Position numbers and translations under genes: made by a program
Notes under the pieces: model-generated
Databases searched by the model: none
What the model was told of the DNA's origin: nothing
The model's input: the letters and a program-made list of their open reading frames with translations, nothing else
From: Methylophilaceae bacterium UBA5127
Lineage (GTDB): Bacteria > Pseudomonadota > Gammaproteobacteria > Burkholderiales > Methylophilaceae
Length of the DNA: 6,840 nucleotides
Assembly: GCA_002414145.1 (NCBI GenBank)
Contig: DHYP01000015.1
Coordinates: forward strand, 36,612 to 43,451
Direction: 5' to 3'
Shown here: piece after piece, positions 1-6,027 of the stretch
Position numbering within the stretch: the first letter of the stretch is position 1
Layout of the letters: the number at the start of each line of letters is the position of its first letter

Positions 1-1
1 T

Positions 2-502
2 GGATTTACTATTCGTTACTTTATGAGCAGTCAAGTACAAGCCGCTAGCAGCCAATCCACCCAAGCGTTATATACAACTCACTTTTCTGACCTTAATGGA
101 CACCAGCAAACTTTGACGCAGTACAAAGGTAAATTCATCGTACTCAATTTTTGGGCTACCTGGTGTGAGCCATGCCGTGAAGAGATGCCTGAGCTTTCTG
201 CTTTACATGAAAGCTACTTATCTAAAAATGTGGTTGTGCTTGGTTTGGCCATTGATGATCTCACCGCCATTGCAGAGTTTCAAAAGCAAACACCAGTGAA
301 ATATCCATTATTCGCTGCAGATATGCAAGGAATGGAAATCGCTACCAATTTAGGCAATAATAAAGGTGTTCTACCGTATACAGTCATCATCAAGCCAGAC
401 GGAAGCGTTCACAGAACCTATTTTGGGCGGGTTTCTAAAGCCCTGTTAGAACAATCTTTAGCGCCTTTACTCAAAAAAATTAACCCTGCTTCTACACAAT
501 AA
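2..502 (+). CDS. TlpA/redoxin-family thioredoxin-fold protein (5' end probably outside window)
   Basis: Thioredoxin-fold thiol-disulfide oxidoreductase of the TlpA/ResA/redoxin group, probably acting on periplasmic or membrane-attached protein thiols. Seen: counting from the ATG at 23, an NFWATWCEPC segment with redox Cys48 and Cys51, followed by the REEMP motif typical of TlpA-like proteins. The expected cis-proline is Pro118 in GVLPYTVI, and the fold continues with a PDGS/GR segment before the C-terminal helix. The ATG at 23 has no Shine-Dalgarno sequence, and the frame stays open to the window edge (GFTIRYF precedes it). The true start is therefore probably further left, where a signal sequence or membrane anchor would sit; VQA-AS just after Met23 resembles a signal-peptidase cleavage site. 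The specific substrate cannot be told. It lies 84 nt upstream of aroQ on the same strand, a neighbour often seen next to accBC clusters in betaproteobacteria. Family assignment is firm; the exact start is not. Confidence 0.85.
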   Translation, partial: GFTIRYFMSSQVQAASSQSTQALYTTHFSDLNGHQQTLTQYKGKFIVLNFWATWCEPCREEMPELSALHESYLSKNVVVLGLAIDDLTAIAEFQKQTPVKYPLFAADMQGMEIATNLGNNKGVLPYTVIIKPDGSVHRTYFGRVSKALLEQSLAPLLKKINPASTQ

Positions 503-586
503 CTTCGCTGATATTCTTCGAATTTACTGGACAAAATTCTTCAACTTCGGCAAACTTGCTCATGTTTAATTGTGTGAGTGTAGTGA

Positions 587-1024
587 ATGGGAACAAAATC
601 TATCCTAGTGATACACGGTCCGAACCTAAACATGTTAGGAACTCGCGAGCCAGAACACTATGGTAACTTAACTTTAGTGGACATTAATACTAGTTTAGAA
701 CAACTAGCTGCTCAAGACAGTATTGCATTAGAAACATTTCAGAGCAACTCCGAGGCCGAGATTGTCACTAAAATTCAGTCGCTCATGATTAATCGCGTCG
801 ATTTTATTATCATTAATCCAGCAGCATACACACACACCTCTGTTGCGATTCGCGATGCATTATCTGCTGTTAACATTCCGTTCGTTGAAGTACATTTATC
901 CAATGTGTATGCAAGGGAGCACTTTAGACATCATTCTTACTTTAGCGATATTGCGGTTGGAGTGATTTCAGGCTTAGGCGCGGCAGGTTATACTGCTGCT
1001 TACCAATACGCTAAAAATCAATAA
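587..1024 (+). CDS. aroQ: 3-dehydroquinate dehydratase, type II
   Basis: Cytoplasmic enzyme of the shikimate pathway that converts 3-dehydroquinate to 3-dehydroshikimate by trans elimination; type II enzymes form dodecamers. The 145-residue length is normal for the family. Seen: N-terminal [16 protein letters not shown] block containing the catalytic Tyr25 and active-site Arg20; [10 protein letters not shown] at 51-60, part of the substrate pocket; [17 protein letters not shown] at 76-92 with the conserved Asn77; and [18 protein letters not shown] at 101-118, which includes the catalytic His103 and substrate-binding Ser105 and Arg114. The usual NPGA is NPAA here, a mild substitution. The start at 587 is the only reasonable one because an in-frame TGA lies directly before it (584-586); there is no strong Shine-Dalgarno sequence. 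It lies 37 nt upstream of accB, the conserved aroQ-accB-accC order of proteobacteria. Identification is secure. Confidence 0.97.
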   Translation: MGTKSILVIHGPNLNMLGTREPEHYGNLTLVDINTSLEQLAAQDSIALETFQSNSEAEIVTKIQSLMINRVDFIIINPAAYTHTSVAIRDALSAVNIPFVEVHLSNVYAREHFRHHSYFSDIAVGVISGLGAAGYTAAYQYAKNQ

Positions 1025-1061
1025 CATTATTATAAATATTTAGTTTAATACCGAGGTCTAT

Positions 1062-1517
1062 ATGGATTTACGCAAACTCAAAAAATTAATTGATTTAGTT
1101 GAAGAGTCAGGCATTTCTGAACTTGAACTGACTGAAGGTGAGGAGAAAGTGCGTATTAGTCGCGCTTTAATGCCAAGCGCTCCAGTTACACACTATGTCT
1201 CTGCACCCACGACTGCTCCTGTAGCGGCTGCGCCAGCGCCTGTAGCAACCGTTGCTGCCGCATCTGTTGCTGAAGAACCAGAAGGTCAAGTAGTAAAATC
1301 TCCTATGGTAGGCACTTTTTATCGCGCCTCTTCTCCTGATGCCAAATCATTTGTAGATGTAGGCTCCAATGTCGCAGCAGGTGATACCTTATGCATCATC
1401 GAAGCAATGAAGCTACTCAACGAGATTGAGAGTGAATATTCTGGTGTCGTTAAAAAAATATACGTTGAAAATGGCCAGCCAGTAGAGTACGGCGAACCAT
1501 TATTTTTGATTGGTTAA
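1062..1517 (+). CDS. accB: Biotin carboxyl carrier protein of acetyl-CoA carboxylase
   Basis: BCCP carries the biotin that is carboxylated by AccC and then passes the carboxyl group to acetyl-CoA through AccA/AccD, the committed step of fatty acid synthesis. Seen: N-terminal charged region ([17 protein letters not shown]) that in the family mediates assembly with biotin carboxylase; an Ala/Pro/Val-rich flexible linker at about 38-72; and a C-terminal biotinyl domain at about 75-151. The latter starts at [18 protein letters not shown], which includes the 'thumb' loop characteristic of bacterial BCCP. The biotin acceptor is Lys117 in [10 protein letters not shown]; the E. coli protein has KMMN here, a common type of variation. 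Length 151 is typical. A GAGG at 1053-1056, 5 nt before the ATG, supports the start. accC follows after 6 nt, so the two are co-transcribed and presumably made in linked amounts. Confidence 0.97.
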   Translation: MDLRKLKKLIDLVEESGISELELTEGEEKVRISRALMPSAPVTHYVSAPTTAPVAAAPAPVATVAAASVAEEPEGQVVKSPMVGTFYRASSPDAKSFVDVGSNVAAGDTLCIIEAMKLLNEIESEYSGVVKKIYVENGQPVEYGEPLFLIG

Positions 1518-1523
1518 TGCGTT

Positions 1524-2873
1524 ATGTTTGAAAAAATCCTAATCGCTAACCGCGGAGAAATCGCCCTGCGTGTACAACGCGCCTGTCGTGAACTTGGCAT
1601 TCGCACTGTGGCTGTCCACTCTGAGGCAGACCGTGAAGCAAAATATGTCAAACTGGCCGATGAGTCTGTTTGTATTGGTCCGGCCGCTTCTAATCAAAGC
1701 TATCTAAGCATCCCTGCTGTCATTAGTGCCGCCGAAGTCACTGATGCTCAGGCCATTCACCCAGGCTATGGTTTTCTATCAGAAAATGCTGATTTTGCCG
1801 AACGTGTGGAACAAAGTGGCTTTGTCTTTATTGGCCCAAGAGCAGAAACCATACGTCTGATGGGCGATAAGGTCTCGGCCAAAGATGCCATGAAAGCTGC
1901 TGGCGTTCCATGTGTACCAGGCTCCGATGGCGCACTCCCAGACGACCCCGCAGAAATTATTAAAACTGCCAAAAAAGTAGGTTACCCTGTCATTATCAAA
2001 GCTGCTGGGGGCGGTGGTGGTCGCGGCATGCGTGTTGTGCATACGGAAGCAGCACTGATTAATGCAGTTTCTATGACCAAGGCCGAAGCACAAGCTGCTT
2101 TCGGCAACCCGATGGTTTACATGGAAAAATTTCTAGAGAACCCACGCCATATTGAAATCCAAATTTTAGCGGATCAGCATGGTAACGCTGTGTTTTTAGG
2201 TGATCGTGATTGCTCGATGCAACGTCGTCATCAAAAAATTATCGAGGAAGCGCCATCACCCCTGCTTAACCCTAGGCTGAGAGACAAAATTGGTGAGCGT
2301 TGTGCAGAGGCCTGTAGAAAAATTAATTACCGCGGTGCTGGTACTTTTGAATTTCTCTATGAAAATGGCGAATTTTATTTCATCGAAATGAATACGCGTT
2401 TACAAGTTGAACATACCGTTACAGAAATGATTACTGGTATTGATTTGGTTCAACAACAGATTTTTGTAGCAGCTGGCGAAAAGCTAAAGTTCCGCCAAAA
2501 GGATATTCAATTAAAAGGACATGCGATTGAATGTCGTATTAACGCAGAAGACCCTTATACCTTTGTGCCTTCGCCTGGCAAAATTACTACATTCCATATG
2601 CCAGGTGGCCCTGGCGTACGTATTGATACACATGCTTATGGCGGCTATTCCGTTCCTCCTCACTATGATTCTATGATAGGTAAACTCATCACTTATGGTG
2701 ATAATCGTGAACAAGCGATTGCGCGTATGCGTATTGCTTTATCTGAAATGATGGTGGTTGGTATCAAAACCAATGTTGCATTACACGCAGACTTAATGGC
2801 AGATGCGGCTTTTCATCACGGTGGAACCAGCATCCATTATCTTGAGCAAAAACTTGGTATTCATAGTAAGTAA
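1524..2873 (+). CDS. accC: Biotin carboxylase subunit of acetyl-CoA carboxylase
   Basis: ATP-grasp enzyme that carboxylates BCCP-bound biotin with bicarbonate and ATP. The 449-residue length equals that of E. coli AccC and the catalytic residues fall at the same numbers. Seen: N-terminal [17 protein letters not shown] domain; Lys116 and Lys159 for ATP; glycine-rich loop [11 protein letters not shown] at 161-171; His209 and Lys238 ([14 protein letters not shown]); metal ligands Glu276 and Glu288; Asn290, Arg292 and Glu296 in [15 protein letters not shown]; and Arg338, which contacts biotin. The C-terminal domain ([13 protein letters not shown] onward) is complete. There is no clear Shine-Dalgarno sequence, and the start lies 6 nt after the accB stop, so translation is probably coupled to accB. 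The shorter length excludes a fused propionyl-CoA or pyruvate carboxylase subunit, and the accB partner confirms the acetyl-CoA role. Confidence 0.98.
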   Translation: MFEKILIANRGEIALRVQRACRELGIRTVAVHSEADREAKYVKLADESVCIGPAASNQSYLSIPAVISAAEVTDAQAIHPGYGFLSENADFAERVEQSGFVFIGPRAETIRLMGDKVSAKDAMKAAGVPCVPGSDGALPDDPAEIIKTAKKVGYPVIIKAAGGGGGRGMRVVHTEAALINAVSMTKAEAQAAFGNPMVYMEKFLENPRHIEIQILADQHGNAVFLGDRDCSMQRRHQKIIEEAPSPLLNPRLRDKIGERCAEACRKINYRGAGTFEFLYENGEFYFIEMNTRLQVEHTVTEMITGIDLVQQQIFVAAGEKLKFRQKDIQLKGHAIECRINAEDPYTFVPSPGKITTFHMPGGPGVRIDTHAYGGYSVPPHYDSMIGKLITYGDNREQAIARMRIALSEMMVVGIKTNVALHADLMADAAFHHGGTSIHYLEQKLGIHSK

Positions 2874-2876
2874 ATT

Positions 2877-3767
2877 TTGAGTTGGTTACTTTTAAAAATA
2901 CAGGCAGATGACGCCAATGCAGAACTCATCAGTGATGCATTAATGGAACTCGGTGCTCTCTCAGTCAGCATCGAAGATGCCAACGCCGAGACACTTGCCG
3001 AACAAGCCATTTTTGGAGAGCCTGGTGATCCACCACCAGGTATTTGGCATCAAAATATTGTCACCGCGATGTTGGAACAAGATGCCGATGTTTTAATGCT
3101 GCTTCAAGCATTAACACTACAAACCAAAATCCCGCAGTTTAATTACAGTACAGAAATCATTGAGGAGCAAGATTGGGTGCGTGCTACACAGGCACAATTT
3201 GACCCGATTAAAATTACCGACACGTTATGGATTGTTCCCACATGGCATGAAGCACCAAGACCAGATGCGATCAATATCATACTAGATCCAGGTTTGGCAT
3301 TCGGTACTGGCAGCCACCCTACTACACATTTATGTTTGGATTGGCTTACCAAGCAAACCCATTTACAAGAAGTTTTAGACTACGGATGCGGATCTGGCAT
3401 TCTGGCAATTGCGGCCAAAAAACTTGGTGCAACACATGTCACAGGCGTGGATATTGACCCACAAGCGATTATTGCCAGCCGTTACAATGCTGAAAATAAT
3501 CAGGTAGACATCAAATTTGTCGACTCGAATGAACACTTAAGCGGGCAATATAACTATGTAGTGGCAAATATTTTATCCAGTGCATTGATGGTACTCGCCC
3601 CCATTATTGCTAGCGCTTGTAAAAATGGCGGTAAAATAGCATTATCTGGCATACTAGAGAGCCAGAAAGAAACGTTAATTCAACGTTATCAAGAGTGGTT
3701 TAATGTTGATGCGCCTATCGTTAGCGATGGCTGGGTACTGCTTACAGGAACAAAAAAATGCCGATAA
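2877..3767 (+). CDS. prmA: Ribosomal protein L11 methyltransferase (TTG start)
   Basis: SAM-dependent class I methyltransferase that methylates lysines and the N-terminus of ribosomal protein L11. Seen: N-terminal L11-recognition domain (about 1-95) beginning SWLLLKIQADDANAELISDALMELGA, matching the usual start of PrmA; DPGLAFGTGSHPTT at 137-150, a PrmA signature; SAM motif I DYGCGSG at 168-174; GVDIDPQAI at 190-198 for the acidic ribose contact; and VVANILSSAL at 228-237 in place of the common NILAxPL. Length 296 is normal. The start is a TTG, 3 nt after the accC stop. It is preferred because it restores the conserved N-terminus, whereas the first in-frame ATG (Met23) would remove the first strand and helix. 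No good Shine-Dalgarno sequence precedes it, so initiation probably depends on ribosomes finishing accC. The downstream zinc-ribbon gene overlaps its last 10 nt. Confidence 0.95.
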   Translation: MSWLLLKIQADDANAELISDALMELGALSVSIEDANAETLAEQAIFGEPGDPPPGIWHQNIVTAMLEQDADVLMLLQALTLQTKIPQFNYSTEIIEEQDWVRATQAQFDPIKITDTLWIVPTWHEAPRPDAINIILDPGLAFGTGSHPTTHLCLDWLTKQTHLQEVLDYGCGSGILAIAAKKLGATHVTGVDIDPQAIIASRYNAENNQVDIKFVDSNEHLSGQYNYVVANILSSALMVLAPIIASACKNGGKIALSGILESQKETLIQRYQEWFNVDAPIVSDGWVLLTGTKKCR

Positions 3768-4609
3768 TCACCGCTTGCCCCGAGTGTAATACGCAATTTA
3801 TTGTCACAAAGGAACAGTTAAACGCTTTTGAAGGTCAAGTACGTTGTGGTAGTTGCCATCACATCTTTAATGCTAACGATCACCTAGTCAAAGGTGATAA
3901 CAATAAAGACTCTATTGAAACCAAAGTTGAATCTGTCTTAAGTGAAGTGTCACTTAACGAAGATGAGAATGATGTTACTGAACACATTGAAATCACTACA
4001 AATGAAGCATTAGAAAACGAATTTCATGAATCAGCTGTCATCAATCCTACTGAGAATTCAATTGAAAACAGCGTCCCTAGCATTGTTAACGATTTATCCA
4101 TTGATGAGAAATTTAGCAACAATTTAGTCAAAAAACCTTTCAACTGGCTAATATATGCAATTTGTTTAGTGTTATTGCTTGGCTTGATTGGTCAGCTCAC
4201 TTACTTTATGCGTACAGAAATCAGTGCCTATTATCCGCACACTAAACAATGGCTCACTTTGGCATGTAAACCTATTGGCTGCCAAATTGACTTACCTAAA
4301 AAACTTGATCTGCTTACAGTAGATGATTCCGATATGCAGGAGCACAAAACGTTTGAAAATGTTTTATTGTTTTCAAGCACACTGAGCAATCACGCCAGCT
4401 TTGCACAAGCCTATCCATTTCTGGAATTAATTCTCACTAATATTGATGACGAGCCTGTTATCAGACGTACCTATTCTGCAAAAGAATATTTGCCTCCAGA
4501 TATCAATATTGATAGCGGGATTAATCCTAAAGAAGAGGTGCGCATCAAGCTCAACATCAACACAAAAGATACGGCCGTTTCAGGTTATCGCATTTCAATT
4601 CACTATTAA
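3758..4609 (+). CDS. Zinc-ribbon and DUF3426 domain membrane protein
   Basis: Function unknown. Seen: an N-terminal zinc ribbon of the MJ0042 type with Cys7/Cys10 (CPEC) and Cys30/Cys33 (CGSC); an acidic, Asn/Glu/Ser-rich low-complexity linker at about 45-125; one transmembrane segment at about 129-150 (NWLIYAICLVLLLGLIGQL); and a C-terminal domain of the DUF3426 type, recognisable by LACKPIGCQIDLPKKLDLL at 168-186 and the FLELILTNIDDEPVIRRTYSAKEYL region. By charge the zinc ribbon should be cytoplasmic and DUF3426 periplasmic, so Cys170 and Cys175 could form a disulfide. The ATG lies inside the end of prmA (10-nt overlap), with AGGA at 3746-3749 spaced 8 nt away, so it belongs to the accB-accC-prmA unit. 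The same gene next to prmA is common in betaproteobacteria, but the link to L11 methylation or lipid synthesis is not explained. Domain naming is confident; no role is proposed. Confidence 0.88.
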   Translation: MPIITACPECNTQFIVTKEQLNAFEGQVRCGSCHHIFNANDHLVKGDNNKDSIETKVESVLSEVSLNEDENDVTEHIEITTNEALENEFHESAVINPTENSIENSVPSIVNDLSIDEKFSNNLVKKPFNWLIYAICLVLLLGLIGQLTYFMRTEISAYYPHTKQWLTLACKPIGCQIDLPKKLDLLTVDDSDMQEHKTFENVLLFSSTLSNHASFAQAYPFLELILTNIDDEPVIRRTYSAKEYLPPDINIDSGINPKEEVRIKLNINTKDTAVSGYRISIHY

Positions 4610-4614
4610 TTCTT

Positions 4615-4631
4615 CTCATGAAAATCATGAG
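4615..4631. repeat. 7-bp inverted repeat with 3-nt loop after the DUF3426 gene
   Basis: CTCATGA-AAA-TCATGAG is a perfect dyad starting 6 nt after the stop codon at 4607-4609. It is AT-rich and not followed by a T-run, so it is a poor intrinsic terminator. It could be an mRNA 3'-end hairpin for the accB-prmA operon or a protein site upstream of pqqA. The dyad is directly visible; its role is not. Confidence 0.45.
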
Positions 4632-4656
4632 TCTTAATTCATTATTAAACACACTA

Positions 4657-4684
4657 TTGTTTTTGAACAGTTCTGTAATATACG
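4657..4684 (+). promoter_or_regulatory. Candidate pqqA promoter
   Basis: TTGTTT at 4657-4662 and TATACG at 4679-4684 are separated by 16 bp and resemble sigma-70 -35 and -10 boxes (4 of 6 matches each). They would start a transcript near 4690 with a leader of about 40 nt before the pqqA ATG. The leader holds two copies of ATTGATT (4689-4695 and 4704-4710). The space between the DUF3426 gene and pqqA is AT-rich enough that such boxes can arise by chance, so this is a placement to test. Confidence 0.35.
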
Positions 4685-4731
4685 AATCATTGATTGTGTA
4701 GTGATTGATTAACTTGTATAGGAGATTCACC

Positions 4732-4803
4732 ATGTGGACAGCACCAGCAGCTACTGAAATGCGTTTTGGCTTTGAAGTGACAATGTACGTTTGCAATCGT
4801 TAA
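4732..4803 (+). CDS. pqqA: PQQ precursor peptide PqqA
   Basis: Ribosomally made 23-residue substrate from which pyrroloquinoline quinone is built. In the family PqqD binds PqqA, the radical-SAM enzyme PqqE crosslinks the Glu and Tyr side chains, and later steps excise and oxidise the crosslinked unit. Seen: MWTAPAATEMRFGFEVTMYV followed by CNR; the invariant E-x-x-x-Y core is Glu15 to Tyr19, and the MWT start and GFEVTMY block are typical of the short PqqA class. An AGGAG at 4720-4724, 7 nt before the ATG, is the best Shine-Dalgarno sequence in the window, fitting a peptide needed in stoichiometric amounts. Cys21, two residues after the core Tyr, is a minor oddity. The gene stands alone: a terminator follows directly and the next gene is oxyR on the other strand, so pqqB-E must be elsewhere. 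A supernumerary copy cannot be excluded. Confidence 0.96.
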   Translation: MWTAPAATEMRFGFEVTMYVCNR

Positions 4804-4818
4804 TTCTTTTGCAAGTTT

Positions 4819-4844
4819 AAAAAGGCGCCTTAGGCGCCTTTTTT
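4819..4844. terminator. Bidirectional intrinsic terminator between pqqA and oxyR
   Basis: Stem AAAAAGGCGCC (4819-4829), loop TTA (4830-4832) and GGCGCCTTTTTT (4833-4844). The GC core is 6 bp and is flanked by paired A/T runs, so a T-tract follows the hairpin on both strands. It begins 15 nt after the pqqA stop and lies 27 nt beyond the oxyR stop on the other strand. It can therefore end both convergent transcripts and isolate pqqA as a very short message. Confidence 0.92.
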
Positions 4845-4871
4845 ATTGGTTATTATCAACTCTGCTCTGTA

Positions 4872-5774
4872 CTAGTGTGATTTTACTAACATTAATTGAT
4901 TAACTTCTAAAATCGCGTCTACTAGTTTATCTATAGCCTGCGTTCTGACAAAGCTTTTACGCCATGCAATTGCAATCCTTCTAGTAGGTGCAGGCTTGAT
5001 AAATGGAATCACTTTAATCAGCGGGTTTTGATAGCGTGCCACGGTAGCAGAGGCTGGCAACACGGTAATACCCAGATTAGAGGCGACCATGTTACGTATG
5101 GTTTCGAGCGAATTTCCTTGCAGAATCTCGCCTTTACGCGAAAGCTCTGGGCATGCTTGCGTGACTTGGTTACTAAAACAATGTCCACTATTCAACAATA
5201 ATACTTTTTCTTCCGATAATTCTTTAGGGTCTATCGCTATCCTATCTACCCAATGATGGTTGGATGGCACGACTACGGAAAACGCTTCATCGTACAAACT
5301 CCTAACCTGAATGCCAGACACATCAAAGGGTAAAGCAATAACTGCTGCATCAATCACCCCATTTTTAAGCTGCACTTCTAAATTGGCTGTTAAATTTTCT
5401 TCGACTTCCAATGGCATATTGGGCGCTGAGACTCTCAAGATGGGAATAATTTCTGGTAATAGATATGGACCCACAGAATGAATCATGCCTAATTTAAACA
5501 AGCCTTTTAACGGATTAGTACCCAGTTTTGCCAACTCTTTAAGTCGCGCAGATTCTTCAAGCACAATATTGGCTTGTTCAATAATTTTAGCGCCAATTTC
5601 TGTTGGACTTACCTCACTTCTGCTACGCTCAAATATCGTTACATTGAGCTCTTCCTCTAGCTTTTTAATACCTAAACTCAAGGCAGGCTGTGTCACATAG
5701 CACTTTTCTGCTGCGCGCCTAAAATTGCGCTCTTGTGCGACCGCTACTACAAATTTTAATTCAATTAATGTCAT
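4872..5774 (-). CDS. oxyR: LysR-type peroxide sensor/regulator OxyR
   Basis: LysR-family transcription factor that senses hydrogen peroxide through a reversible disulfide and activates antioxidant genes. Seen: N-terminal winged helix-turn-helix (ELKFVVAVAQERNFRRAAEKCYVTQPALSLGIKKLEEEL in two stretches, about 5-43), with RNFRRAAEKC close to the E. coli OxyR recognition region; a linker helix at about 60-85; VGPYLLPEIIP at 101-111; and the redox pair Cys199 in NSGHCF and Cys208 in TQACPE, at the same residue numbers and spacing (eight between) as E. coli OxyR. SLETIRNMVASNLGITVLPA at 222-241 and IKPAPTRRIAIAWR at 259-272 complete the effector domain. The 300-residue length is normal. The ATG has CAAGG about 7 nt upstream on its strand. 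It is divergent from the rubredoxin gene across 253 bp, the usual layout for a LysR regulator and a possible target. The conserved cysteines favour OxyR over CysB-like paralogues. Confidence 0.93.
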   Translation of the reverse strand: MTLIELKFVVAVAQERNFRRAAEKCYVTQPALSLGIKKLEEELNVTIFERSRSEVSPTEIGAKIIEQANIVLEESARLKELAKLGTNPLKGLFKLGMIHSVGPYLLPEIIPILRVSAPNMPLEVEENLTANLEVQLKNGVIDAAVIALPFDVSGIQVRSLYDEAFSVVVPSNHHWVDRIAIDPKELSEEKVLLLNSGHCFSNQVTQACPELSRKGEILQGNSLETIRNMVASNLGITVLPASATVARYQNPLIKVIPFIKPAPTRRIAIAWRKSFVRTQAIDKLVDAILEVNQLMLVKSH

Positions 5775-5800
5775 TTCATACCTTGTTTTTAATCCTCATT

Positions 5801-5829
5801 ATCGTACATAAATAAATTTTATTTATCAA
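5801..5829 (-). promoter_or_regulatory. Candidate oxyR promoter with dyad in the spacer
   Basis: Read on the - strand, TTGATA (5829-5824) and TACGAT (5806-5801) are separated by 17 bp, giving 5/6 and 4/6 matches to sigma-70 boxes. The start would fall near 5794, about 20 nt before the oxyR ATG. Nearly filling the spacer is an inverted repeat, ATAAATAA-ATT-TTATTTAT, at 5808-5826, where a bound regulator would block polymerase. Autorepression by OxyR is a reasonable guess because many LysR regulators do this. The AT-rich context makes chance dyads more likely. Confidence 0.4.
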
Positions 5830-5888
5830 TCATATAAAAACCTACAATTATTCAAATCAATATGCACTGACTTGTAACCTAACTGGTG

Positions 5889-5905
5889 TGATTTTTAGAA
5901 AATCA
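5889..5905. repeat. 7-bp inverted repeat in the oxyR-rubredoxin space
   Basis: TGATTTT-TAG-AAAATCA is a perfect 17-nt dyad near the middle of the divergent region. It has the general form of a LysR-type site (interrupted dyad containing T-N11-A spacing) but shows no specific OxyR motif. The remaining sequence from 5830 to 5960 is AT-rich, with two TTTGTAA copies at 5936-5942 and 5952-5958, and I see no small gene in it. Confidence 0.35.
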
Positions 5906-5968
5906 GAATTAACATATTTTTAAAATCTAACCCACTTTGTAATCTTTTTATTTTGTAAGGTGAATTGC

Positions 5969-5998
5969 TTGTACATAGACTAAGCGCTTAGGTATCAT
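5969..5998 (+). promoter_or_regulatory. Candidate rubredoxin promoter enclosing a perfect palindrome
   Basis: TTGTAC at 5969-5974 and TATCAT at 5993-5998 are 18 bp apart; the -10 matches the sigma-70 consensus at 5 of 6 positions. Transcription would begin near 6005, leaving a leader of about 23 nt with AGGGA at 6017-6021 as Shine-Dalgarno, 6 nt before the ATG. The spacer contains the perfect 12-bp palindrome CTAAGCGCTTAG at 5980-5991, a likely operator position. Confidence 0.5.
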
Positions 5999-6011
5999 TG
6001 CGCTACGCTAT
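5975..6011. promoter_or_regulatory. Possible OxyR binding site (four elements at 11-bp steps)
   Basis: The known OxyR consensus is ATAG-N7-CTAT-N7-ATAG-N7-CTAT. From 5975 the sequence reads ATAG (5975-5978), GCTT (5986-5989), ATTG (5997-6000) and CTAT (6008-6011), each 11 bp apart: matches of 4, 1, 3 and 4 bases out of 4. The outer elements are perfect and one inner element is poor. It overlaps the candidate rubredoxin promoter, so binding there would more naturally repress than activate. The divergent oxyR gene makes the site plausible; the poor second element keeps confidence low. Confidence 0.3.
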
Positions 6012-6027
6012 CAAATAGGGAAATATC

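Noticed and set aside
503..586. Repeated CTTCG/ATTCTTC words between the TlpA-like gene and aroQ
   Set aside because: Three CTTCG and two ATTCTTC words at irregular spacing; no dyad, no convincing promoter boxes, so no feature assigned.
1031..1036. TATAAA as a -10 box for accB
   Set aside because: No -35 box at acceptable distance and the stretch is simply AT-rich; accB may still have its own promoter here.
1766..2093. Two - strand open frames opposite accC
   Set aside because: Antisense to a fully conserved biotin carboxylase region; no recognisable domain, composition dictated by accC codons.
2511..2714. - strand open frame opposite the accC C-terminal domain
   Set aside because: Shadow of accC; no ribosome site or family resemblance.
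3143..3352. - strand open frame opposite prmA
   Set aside because: Covers the conserved PrmA DPGLAFGTG region on the other strand; shadow only.
4443..4796. Small frames around the DUF3426 3' end and opposite pqqA
   Set aside because: The + frame is out of phase within DUF3426, and the - frame runs across DUF3426, the pqqA leader and pqqA; neither has a plausible product.
5485..5700. + strand open frame opposite the oxyR N-terminal region
   Set aside because: Antisense to the OxyR DNA-binding domain, Ser/Leu-rich shadow with no supporting signal.
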